NCBI GenBank assembly: GCA_023269615.1
Contig: JAHFSY010000029.1
Location: 1 to 57,265 of the forward strand
Reading direction: 5' to 3'
Length of the DNA: 57,265 nucleotides
Source of the DNA: Verrucomicrobiota bacterium
Lineage (GTDB): Bacteria > Verrucomicrobiota > Verrucomicrobiia > JABWAM01
Under the pieces are notes generated by a model, which was not told where the DNA came from, did not search any database, and worked only from the letters and a program-made list of their open reading frames with translations. This document shows, piece by piece, positions 26,224 through 33,892 of the stretch. Position 1 is the first letter of the stretch, and each line of letters opens with the position of its first letter. A program made the position numbers and the translations under genes.

Positions 26224-28425
26224 CTAACTTTCCTGGGTTTGTCTTGGGGTGCCTGGGGCGAGGATGCCGTGGGTGCCTACGGTGGAGGAAATCACCTTGG
26301 GGTTCATGATGGGGCAGAGCCAGTGGACGAAGAACATTTCGCCGAGCAACATCAGGCAGGCGGCCCCGACGAACCAGGGCCAGAGGAGGATCCGGTTTTG
26401 GGTGATGGCGCCCGCCTTGGTGACGACTTCAAACTCGGCGGGCTTCCACCAGGCCTTCAGAGTTTCCAGGTCGGTCTTCGTCAACACACTGTCACCGCGT
26501 CCCGCCTGCACGACGAACGTTGGAGGGCCGACAGCGTCGGGGTTGGGATATTGAATGGTGTACACGCCGATCTCATCCACGGCATCGAGGCGCAGCATGC
26601 TCTGGCTGCCGGAATTGCGGACGGTTGCGGTGAGGGTTTTCTGGCTGGGGGTGGTGACGGGGATCTTGGTGTCATTCTTTTGGGTGGGAATCGGAATGAC
26701 CACCACGTCGCCCACCTGGAAAATGCGGCGCGCGATGCCGCCGCCGAGGCGGGTGACCATGCGGTCGAGCAGGGGCACAAAACTTTTGCGGCGTGGCAGG
26801 TCGCACCACTCGTCGTTGGCGGTCATGTTGAAGACGAGGACCTTGCCGGCCCCGACGCTGCGCTCGAGGATGGCGGGGACGGAATCATCAATCCATGCGA
26901 GGACCTGGGCTGCGCTGCCTGGCGGGATGGTGCCGAGCTGGTAATAGGTGCTGAAGCGGGACTGGGCGAGATCACCGTACGTGGGATCGTAGAGGGGCGT
27001 GAGCATGGGGTGAGCCCATTGGATGCGGGTGATGCGGGCGGGTGGGCCGTTCTGGGTTGCGTGGATGGGGTTGGTCAGTGGCGCGGGCATCAAGCCATCG
27101 GATGGGTGGGAGGCATTAAAAAACTTGTTGTTGTAAAAGGGGAGCAGGACTTTTGGGCCCAGAAAGACGGCGAGGCCGGCCCCGGCCTTGACGCGATTTT
27201 CCAGGGCGAGCAGGGTGCTGTCCGAGAGTTTTTCGATATTGGCCATGACGATGACATCGGCGGTGGTGAGATCTCCCGCAGTGACGGTGGTGTCGGTTTT
27301 CCGTGTGATTTGCAGCGAGCCACTCTGGATGAAGGAGAGAGCCTCGAGGCCGGTGCGGAGGTGGAAGTTGGACTGCTGGGATTCGATTTGTGTGCTGCCA
27401 TCGGGCTCGATGAGCAGGATGCGCACCATGCCGCGGGAATCGAGGTTGAGCCAGAAGAGATCGTCACTGGAGAGAGCGTCCTTGGGCTCGATCTGGATCT
27501 GGGCGACCTTGCCCTTGGTGTCGTAGGCGGCCGGGATGTCAATTTCGACTTTGACGAGTTGTCCGGGCAGGAGGTCGACTGGCTGGGAGAGTTCGTTGAG
27601 GCCGGCGAGGTGGGTCACTTTGAGAGAGCGGTGCTGGCCTTCGTCACCCACGCAACCGACCTGGGCGCGGATGAAACGCCGTGGGGGATTGATGGATTCG
27701 ACGAGGTGAGCATCGGCGACCCACGCGTTTTGGGGCGAGGTGATGCCGACGTCAATGAGGTGCATGCGGACCGGCCTGCCGAGGCCGCTGAGGAACTGGG
27801 AGATGGTGCCTTCCGACCAGCTCAACTGGTGGTTGTCGGTGATGTAGAAGAGGTCCACGCTGGTATTGGGCCGTTTGTTGGCGAGCATGGGCTTGATGGA
27901 CAGGAGAGCGGAACTGAGGTCGGTGTCGGAGAGCGTGGGCTTGGCGGCCTGGAGACGGGCGAGGTGGGCACCGGGGTCATCAAGGAGAGGGCCGAGCGCG
28001 GCGGTGGTGCTGCCGGTGAGGAGGACGGTGGTGCGGTCGCCGATCATGTTGCCATGCAGGAGGAGATCGATCGCGGCTTCCCTGGCTTTTTCGAACGGCG
28101 TGTGCTTGTCGGCCATCTCGTAACTCATGCTTCGCGAGACATCGAGGATGATGAAGCGTTCGGCGAACGTGTTTTTTCCGTGGAGCGAGAGAACGGGCTT
28201 GGCGAGGGCGAAGATGAGGAAAAGGATGAAGAGGGCGCGAAGGATGAAGAGAAGAATCTGGTGCCACTGCATGCGGCGGGAGAGGCGTTGTTTGGTGACC
28301 TTGAGCCAGCGGAGGCTGCTGAAGGGAGTCTGGCGGACCTTGCGCGGCTTGAAGAGGTGGATGAGGATCGGGATGGCCAGCAGGGAGGCCCCGAACAGCG
28401 CAAGAGGTGTTAAAAATGTAAACAT
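26224..28425 (-). CDS. BatA-domain and VWA protein
   Basis: The 733-residue protein opens with the aerotolerance-regulator (BatA) N-terminal domain: FLTPLALFGASLLAIPILIH, LFKPRKVRQTPFSSLRWLK and a second helix LRALFILFLIFALAKPVL (two membrane helices). A VWA domain follows with RFIILDVSRSMSYEM (MIDAS D95, S97, S99). The middle is an amidotransferase-like region and the C-terminus has one membrane helix (LLWPWFVGAACLMLLGEMFF). It should lie in the inner membrane with the VWA domain in the periplasm or cytoplasm depending on topology. No Shine-Dalgarno sequence precedes the ATG; instead a heptad repeat ends 8 nt upstream. Confidence 0.86.
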   Translation of the reverse strand: MFTFLTPLALFGASLLAIPILIHLFKPRKVRQTPFSSLRWLKVTKQRLSRRMQWHQILLFILRALFILFLIFALAKPVLSLHGKNTFAERFIILDVSRSMSYEMADKHTPFEKAREAAIDLLLHGNMIGDRTTVLLTGSTTAALGPLLDDPGAHLARLQAAKPTLSDTDLSSALLSIKPMLANKRPNTSVDLFYITDNHQLSWSEGTISQFLSGLGRPVRMHLIDVGITSPQNAWVADAHLVESINPPRRFIRAQVGCVGDEGQHRSLKVTHLAGLNELSQPVDLLPGQLVKVEIDIPAAYDTKGKVAQIQIEPKDALSSDDLFWLNLDSRGMVRILLIEPDGSTQIESQQSNFHLRTGLEALSFIQSGSLQITRKTDTTVTAGDLTTADVIVMANIEKLSDSTLLALENRVKAGAGLAVFLGPKVLLPFYNNKFFNASHPSDGLMPAPLTNPIHATQNGPPARITRIQWAHPMLTPLYDPTYGDLAQSRFSTYYQLGTIPPGSAAQVLAWIDDSVPAILERSVGAGKVLVFNMTANDEWCDLPRRKSFVPLLDRMVTRLGGGIARRIFQVGDVVVIPIPTQKNDTKIPVTTPSQKTLTATVRNSGSQSMLRLDAVDEIGVYTIQYPNPDAVGPPTFVVQAGRGDSVLTKTDLETLKAWWKPAEFEVVTKAGAITQNRILLWPWFVGAACLMLLGEMFFVHWLCPIMNPKVISSTVGTHGILAPGTPRQTQES

Positions 28426-28433
28426 TTTTTAAA

Positions 28434-28461
28434 CGCGGAACGCGGAACGCGGAACGCGGAA
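28434..28461 (-). repeat. Heptanucleotide tandem array upstream of the BatA-like gene
   Basis: Four perfect copies of TTCCGCG on the gene strand (28461 to 28434), ending 8 nt before the ATG at 28425, occupy the ribosome-binding region. In the phase NNNGTTC the unit is CGCGTTC, which links it to the degenerate heptad array at 48002-48036. Copy number changes would shift the spacing between the upstream stop and this start. Confidence 0.85.
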
Positions 28462-28483
28462 TTTTAAGAAAGTGGCCATGTCT

Positions 28484-29494
28484 TCATCCCTGAAGTTTGG
28501 CCCTTCGTTGCAGGTAGGCGGAGAGGGCGGTGTCGTAGGGCTCGCGCGTGTTGATGGGTTCGTAGTCAATGCCCATCTCGACGAGGCCTTTCTTGTAAAA
28601 GTCAGAGGTTTCCTGGATGTGGCGGATGTATTCCTTGCGGACGGAGGCCGGGTCAATTTCCAGTTCCTCGCCGGTTTCCATGTCCCGGAAGACGGTGGCA
28701 CCATCGAATGGAAAATCAATTTCCGCGGCGTCCTGGATGTGAAAGACAATGGCGTCATGCCCATGCGCGCGGATCATGCGGAGGGACTTGAGTGTTTCCT
28801 TTGGGTCGTCAATGAGGTCGCTGATGACGACGACGAGGCCGCGGCGTTTGAGGTTGCGGACGATGGCGCGCATGCTGGAGGGAACATTGGTTTCGCCGGA
28901 GGGCGGGTTGCGGATCATCACCTGCATGATCTGGCGAAGGTGGGAGGTGCGGCAGCGCGGCGGGATGAGGAGGCCGGGCTTGGAGCCGAAGAGAGCCAGG
29001 CCGCAGGCGTCCTGCTGTTTCATGATCATGTAGGCGAGGCAGGTGGAAAGGAAGCAGGCGTAGTCCCACTTGGTGATGGCGCCGGTGCCGAAGGACATGG
29101 AGGCGGACCGGTCGAGGACGATGTAGCAGCGGAGGTTGGTTTCCTCCTGATAACGCTTGATGTAGTAGCGGTCCGTGCGGGCGTACACCTGCCAGTCGAG
29201 ATATTTAAGGTCGTCGCCGGGGACATATTCGCGGTGGTCGGCGAACTCGACGGAGAAGCCGTGGAACGGACTTTTGTGAAGCCCGCTGATGAAGCCTTCG
29301 ACGATGAGCTTGGCGAGGAGCGGGGAGACGTCAAATTTGTTGAGGACAGCCGGGTCGAGGTAGCGCTGCTGGTTGCCTTCCATGACGGCGGTGAGCACCT
29401 TGGGGTTGCCGCGCTCCAGGATTCCCCCGCGGACGCGGGTCATCACTCCGCGCACTTTTTTGGAAATCTTTTCTTTCCAGGAAGGAGGAGGCAT
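28484..29494 (-). CDS. DUF58 domain protein (VWA-like)
   Basis: From the ATG at 29494 the protein has 336 residues; an alternative ATG at 29443, with GGAG 4 nt upstream, would shorten it by 17. The DUF58 signature is plain: GLHKSPFHGFSVEFADHREY, then VPGDDLKYLDWQVYARTDRY. A VWA-like fold with MIDAS-like LDRSASMSFG (about D128, S130, S132) follows. No membrane helix is present. The frame is open further upstream into the moxR region, but that part is antisense-like composition and is rejected. DUF58 proteins are found with MoxR ATPases throughout bacteria and probably form the substrate-binding side of the complex. Confidence 0.88.
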   Translation of the reverse strand: MPPPSWKEKISKKVRGVMTRVRGGILERGNPKVLTAVMEGNQQRYLDPAVLNKFDVSPLLAKLIVEGFISGLHKSPFHGFSVEFADHREYVPGDDLKYLDWQVYARTDRYYIKRYQEETNLRCYIVLDRSASMSFGTGAITKWDYACFLSTCLAYMIMKQQDACGLALFGSKPGLLIPPRCRTSHLRQIMQVMIRNPPSGETNVPSSMRAIVRNLKRRGLVVVISDLIDDPKETLKSLRMIRAHGHDAIVFHIQDAAEIDFPFDGATVFRDMETGEELEIDPASVRKEYIRHIQETSDFYKKGLVEMGIDYEPINTREPYDTALSAYLQRRAKLQG

Positions 29495-29567
29495 GGGGGT
29501 GTGATGCTTCTTCGTGGGAGGCTGTCGTGGGCGGAGGACAGCGGGGGATGAGGAAAGCCGCCGCGGA

Positions 29568-30569
29568 TCAACCGCCTGCGCGCTCGGGAACTTCCTGCAT
29601 GAGCCGCTGGACGATGGCATCGGTAGTGATGCCCTCGGCCTCGGCGGTGAAACTGGCGGCGATGCGGTGGCGGAGCACGGGGAGCGTGATGTAGCGGATA
29701 TCGTTGCAGGAAACATTGACGCGTCCCGAAAGCGCGGCGTAGCATTTTGCGCCGAGGATGAGTGCCTGGCTGGCGCGGGGGCCGGCTCCCCAGCCCACTT
29801 GTTCCTTGACGAAGGCGGGGACGCCCGGCTCGTTGGGGCGGGTGGCGCGCACGAGGTCCACGGCGTAACCGGTGACGTGGCGGGAGACGGGGATGCTGCG
29901 GATGAGATTTTGGAAGAAGAGGAGCGTCTGGCCATCAATGACGGCCTGGACATCGGAGACCTGGTTGGAGGTGGTGCGTGAAACCACGTCCTCCTCTTCC
30001 TGGATCTGGGGATATTTGATGAACGAGTTGAGCAGGAAGCGGTCCTTTTGCGCCTCGGGGAGAGCGTAGGTTCCTTCCTGGTCGATGGGGTTTTGGGTGG
30101 CGAGCACGAAGAAGGGAGGCTCGAGCTTGTAGGTCTGGCCACCGGCGGTGACCTCCTTTTCCTGCATGGCCTGCAGGAGGGCGGCTTGTGTCTTGGGCGG
30201 TGTACGATTGATTTCGTCCGCGAGCACGATGTTGGTGAAGATGGGGCCGGCCACGAAGCGGGTGACGCGCCGGCCCGTCTCGTGGTCTTCCTCGATCACG
30301 TTGGTGCCCACGATGTCAGACGGCATGAGGTCGGGCGTGAACTGGATGCGCTTGAAACCGAGGGAAAGGACCTTGGAAAGCGTGGTGATCATGAGCGTCT
30401 TGGCGAGGCCGGGCACGCCTTCGAGCAGGTTGTGGCCGCCTGCGAACATGGTGATGAGCAACTGCTCGACCACGTCCCCCTGTCCGACGATGACCTTGGC
30501 AATCTCGTGGACCATGCTGTTGCGATACTGATGCAAGCTCTGGATGTTCTGTTGGATTTGGTCGCTCAT
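29568..30569 (-). CDS. MoxR family AAA+ ATPase
   Basis: The 333-residue protein contains Walker A LEGVPGLAKTLM (51-58), Walker B NIVLADEINRTP (about 115-119), sensor 1 VLATQNPIDQEGTYALPEAQ with the arginine of KDRFLL, and a C-terminal lid with ASQALILGAKCYAALSGR. MoxR proteins are ring-forming chaperone ATPases that act on proteins with VWA domains. Here three VWA or VWA-like genes follow directly. The 162 bp before it hold no gene, so a secondary promoter is possible. No strong Shine-Dalgarno sequence is visible. Confidence 0.94.
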   Translation of the reverse strand: MSDQIQQNIQSLHQYRNSMVHEIAKVIVGQGDVVEQLLITMFAGGHNLLEGVPGLAKTLMITTLSKVLSLGFKRIQFTPDLMPSDIVGTNVIEEDHETGRRVTRFVAGPIFTNIVLADEINRTPPKTQAALLQAMQEKEVTAGGQTYKLEPPFFVLATQNPIDQEGTYALPEAQKDRFLLNSFIKYPQIQEEEDVVSRTTSNQVSDVQAVIDGQTLLFFQNLIRSIPVSRHVTGYAVDLVRATRPNEPGVPAFVKEQVGWGAGPRASQALILGAKCYAALSGRVNVSCNDIRYITLPVLRHRIAASFTAEAEGITTDAIVQRLMQEVPERAGG

Positions 30570-30731
30570 AAGGGGAAAGTGCTCGGGGAGTTGGGGGGTG
30601 ACTGAGACCTGAAACGGGAATGTTTGAAGGGTTCGGGGGATTTATTCAATGGTTTAATGATCATCGCCTGGGCAATGCGGGTCCGGACACAAAGCGTTTC
30701 GTTGACCTGGGCGCAGCGAGACACGGCCGCG

Positions 30732-32330
30732 TCAGTGGCTCAAGGTGTAGGTGATGATATTGATGGAGAGGCGAAGCGCGTCATCCGAATCAACACCCTT
30801 GGAGTAGGCATTGGACTCGCGGTTGAGGCCGCTGTTGATGTCATAGGGCGTGTAGAGGACGGCGAGACGGTCCTCGAGGAAGAGGCCGAAGAACTCGGGA
30901 TGCTTGAGTTCCTGGTTGTCCTTGAGGGCGCTGGCGGTGTAGGTGACCTCGTTGATGGGGTTCCACCCGCCTGAGAAGATGGGATGGGTTGGCGGAATTT
31001 TGATCAGGGAATTTTTCACCATGGATTTATCGCCCTGCGGGATGGCCGGGATGACTTTCTGGATTTCGCGTCGGAAGGCATCGTCGAATGGTTTCAATCC
31101 GGCTGCTGCGCTGGCCACGAGGGTGCCTCCCTTTTGCAGGTAGCGGGAAAGTCCTTCCACCTCCTTGGGCGTGAGCTCGAACTCGTAATGGCCTGTCATG
31201 AAAATGAGAGGGTAGTTGCCCAGGTCGGGGTCATCGAGCGAGACGATGTTGGGTTTGTAGTCCACGTCAATCTTGGTGTTGTCGTGCAGTCCCATGAGCA
31301 TACTGTTCTGGAGGCCGGGGTTGACGTCCCAGCTTCCGCTGTATTTGACGATGGCGTAGCGGAACATGTCGCCGCCGGCCCGGGTCTTGTCCTGGTACAT
31401 CGGGAATTGCTGGGCGAGGAAGCGCCCGTACTCGGTGCTGCCAAGGACGTAGGCGATCATGTTGACGCCGAGGCGGATGGCGGTTTCGCCCATGATGTGT
31501 TTGCCGGCGGGATTGTAGGGGGTGCCGCTCCATGCGGTGCCAAGGCCCGAGGGCACGAGGATGATCGCGGCGCGGGTTCCAATATCAATCGAATAAGCCT
31601 CGGGAGGCTGGGTGAATTGCACGCCGTTGACCTGCGTGGTCACCTGCTGGAGGCGGTACTTGGCGTTGAAGATGGGATGGTCGAGGGGGACGCGCATGAA
31701 ATCCTTTTGCGGGAAAACCTTCTTCATCTCCCGCATGACGGAGATGTTGAATTCGTCCTTGCCGCGCGCGGCGTTAAAGATGATGGTGCCGCCGTCGAGC
31801 AGGAATTTCCGGAGGTTGACCACTTCCGCCTCCGTCAACGCGAACTCATAGTCGCCGGTCATGTAGAGGATGGGGATGTCCACGGGGTCAAAGCCCGGGC
31901 TTTCGAGAGGCTTGGTGGCGTACTGGTAATTCATGCCATCGGCGAGGCGCTGGTTGGTGTAGCTGACGATATTCGCGGCGTCGTTGGGATAGCTCTGCCA
32001 CTGGTCGAAGGTCTGGACGGTGCCATCGGGGTGGGTGTACTGGAGTTTTTCACCGTACTGCACCTTGTACATGATGGTGAGGTTGGTGGGGGGTGGGGGC
32101 GAGCGTTCCTGCGTCTTGCGCATGGCGGGGCCTGCATCGGGGAGGATATCGGTTTCCTCGCCGCTGCTCTGGGTCTTGGGGGGCGCCTTGGCGGCGGGGG
32201 GTGGCTTGCTTTCCGCAGGCGGGAAACTGACGGCGCGCTGGGCCATGAGCAACGGGGCTGACAGAAGCCCGAAGGTGGCCAGGGAGAACAGAAGGAGGGA
32301 TGACCGAAAAATGGGGAGTGTGGTTTTCAT
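30732..32330 (-). CDS. Secreted protein with two DUF4159 domains
   Basis: The 532-residue protein has a signal peptide (LLLFSLATFGLLSAPLLMAQ, cleavage near residue 31) and a proline-rich linker to about 75. Two DUF4159 units follow. Their equivalent cores are ILYMTGDYEFALTEAEVVNL with RKFLLDGGTII (first half) and LIFMTGHYEFELTPKEVEGL with SRYLQKGGTLV (second half), so the protein arose by internal duplication. DUF4159 has an amidotransferase-like Rossmann fold and is a standard member of MoxR clusters. The ATG overlaps the upstream stop (ATGA). The role is unknown; a periplasmic location is expected. Confidence 0.84.
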   Translation of the reverse strand: MKTTLPIFRSSLLLFSLATFGLLSAPLLMAQRAVSFPPAESKPPPAAKAPPKTQSSGEETDILPDAGPAMRKTQERSPPPPTNLTIMYKVQYGEKLQYTHPDGTVQTFDQWQSYPNDAANIVSYTNQRLADGMNYQYATKPLESPGFDPVDIPILYMTGDYEFALTEAEVVNLRKFLLDGGTIIFNAARGKDEFNISVMREMKKVFPQKDFMRVPLDHPIFNAKYRLQQVTTQVNGVQFTQPPEAYSIDIGTRAAIILVPSGLGTAWSGTPYNPAGKHIMGETAIRLGVNMIAYVLGSTEYGRFLAQQFPMYQDKTRAGGDMFRYAIVKYSGSWDVNPGLQNSMLMGLHDNTKIDVDYKPNIVSLDDPDLGNYPLIFMTGHYEFELTPKEVEGLSRYLQKGGTLVASAAAGLKPFDDAFRREIQKVIPAIPQGDKSMVKNSLIKIPPTHPIFSGGWNPINEVTYTASALKDNQELKHPEFFGLFLEDRLAVLYTPYDINSGLNRESNAYSKGVDSDDALRLSINIITYTLSH

Positions 32331-33892
32331 GGTAATGTGACCTCCATGGCTTGATTTGGATCGTTGGGGATGGGGCGATACCAGGATTCGTCGGGTTTGA
32401 TTTTTTTGTTGAAGAGGACTTTGTTCTTGTCGCCTTGTTTTTCGGCAGGCGTCCAGATGCTGAGAGTATAATCGGGAGTTGGGGTCGTTTTTCCGTCCCG
32501 CTCGATTTTCCAGGCACGGATGACGAGGCAGCTGGGGCTGGGCGGCAAAGCGGTGAGGCCCGAGGGACGGATCATGGCGGGTGAATTGCGGACGTTGAGA
32601 TCGGCGACGCCCTCGGCGAGGGGTTTGCCTGTCTGCACGGTTGCCACTTCCACCTGGGTTTTAGGTGGAACTGTGCCATTGGCTTTGACAACGAGGAATT
32701 GCATGGAATCAATCCACGGGAGGTCCACTTGTGGATTCGGTGTTTTGGTGCAATGTATCTGATCCGGCTTCAAGTTGCAATTCAGGATTGTCAGGGAACT
32801 GGAATCCAGCGTGAGGGCGTGCCCACCCTTGGGATCCACGTTTTTGATCCCGATGTTGGTGAGCTGGGCGATGGTGGCGTTGGCGGAGATGCCGAACTTG
32901 CATTTGTCGATCTCGATGTCCTCGAAGGTGCCGGTCACGTTGGCGAGGTAGATTCCCGTTTCGCAGTCGCGGATGACATTTTGCCTGGCCATGGCGTTGT
33001 ACACGTACCAGTAAAGGCCGACGGTGCATTTTTCGATGATGTTGCCGTTGACGCTGCATTCCCCGTTGACCTGGATGCCGTAGGGGTAGGGGCCGACGAC
33101 CTTGTTCCCGCGGATTTCGGCGAGAGGGCAGGCGTTAAGATACATCGCGGAAACGGCGACGGCTGCGTTCGTGGATGCAAGGAAAAGGTTGCCTTTGACG
33201 AGCGGGGTGTCGCACGAGGTGAACACCATGGACGAGAGGCCGGTGAAACGGTTGCCCACGACGTTCAGGCGTTCGTTCGGCTTGGAGCCGGTGTTGTCAA
33301 TGCTCGATGCCTCGAGGACCATGTGCTGCAGGTCGGTGTACTTGATGTCGATGGCCACGTGCTGGCCCCCGGTGATCTTGCCGGGAACGAGGGTCTTGGC
33401 ATCGCCCACGGGCCACGCGATGAGGGTTGCGTTGTGCTTGTCATCGGCCAGTTCCTCGTTTCCGGTGACGATGAGTGCCGATCCTTTCAGGAGACGGATG
33501 ACGCGCTGTTCGGGGGCTGCAGCCACCATCCGCAGCTCCATGTTGTCCTTGGAGTTCGAGGCATCAATCTTGAAGATGCCGTAGGATTCAATGATGCCAT
33601 CCACGCAGAGGATGCGGCTGCCCGAGTTGCGTTGAAATGCAAGCGTGCCGTTGGGATCAATATGTATTTCCTTGCACGTATTTTTTCCGGAATCATCCCG
33701 GTCGAAGAGCACGACATCCTTGGCGGCGATCACGACCACATCGGTGGCGGTGGGCACCTTCTTTCCGTTCCAGGAATTGGGATCGCTCCAGAGCCCGCTG
33801 CCGAGGCCGTTGGAATGGATTTCATCCCCGAGCGCGCAGGAGACTGCGAAAACGGCTGCCAGCGCAAGCCCATGATGGAGGTGGATTTTCAT
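32327..33892 (-). CDS. Secreted G8-like / right-handed beta-helix protein
   Basis: The 521-residue protein has a signal peptide (GLALAAVFAVSCALG). Residues about 30-120 match the G8 pattern: GLWSDPNSWNGKKVPTATDV, VVIAAKDVVLFD, then NGTLAFQRNSGSRILCVDG. The region about 125-390 is a right-handed parallel beta-helix with repeated short turns (NRFTGLSSMVF, NLFLASTNAA, NKVVGPYPYGI, NIIEKCTVGLY, NVIRDCETGIY). The C-terminus is a separate beta domain. Such proteins usually bind or act on polysaccharides. Translational coupling (ATGA) with genes on both sides places it firmly in the MoxR operon. No catalytic residues can be assigned. Confidence 0.78.
   Translation of the reverse strand: MKIHLHHGLALAAVFAVSCALGDEIHSNGLGSGLWSDPNSWNGKKVPTATDVVVIAAKDVVLFDRDDSGKNTCKEIHIDPNGTLAFQRNSGSRILCVDGIIESYGIFKIDASNSKDNMELRMVAAAPEQRVIRLLKGSALIVTGNEELADDKHNATLIAWPVGDAKTLVPGKITGGQHVAIDIKYTDLQHMVLEASSIDNTGSKPNERLNVVGNRFTGLSSMVFTSCDTPLVKGNLFLASTNAAVAVSAMYLNACPLAEIRGNKVVGPYPYGIQVNGECSVNGNIIEKCTVGLYWYVYNAMARQNVIRDCETGIYLANVTGTFEDIEIDKCKFGISANATIAQLTNIGIKNVDPKGGHALTLDSSSLTILNCNLKPDQIHCTKTPNPQVDLPWIDSMQFLVVKANGTVPPKTQVEVATVQTGKPLAEGVADLNVRNSPAMIRPSGLTALPPSPSCLVIRAWKIERDGKTTPTPDYTLSIWTPAEKQGDKNKVLFNKKIKPDESWYRPIPNDPNQAMEVTLP

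Noticed and set aside
23801..28413. Long open plus-strand frames opposite the VWA and BatA genes
   Set aside because: They are antisense to well-supported minus-strand genes, are glycine/aspartate-rich shadow translations with no domain, and arise from the GC-rich codon pattern.
29495..30142. N-terminal extension of the DUF58 protein into the moxR region
   Set aside because: The extension is serine/proline-rich, overlaps MoxR in another frame, and the family length fits a start at 29494 or 29443.
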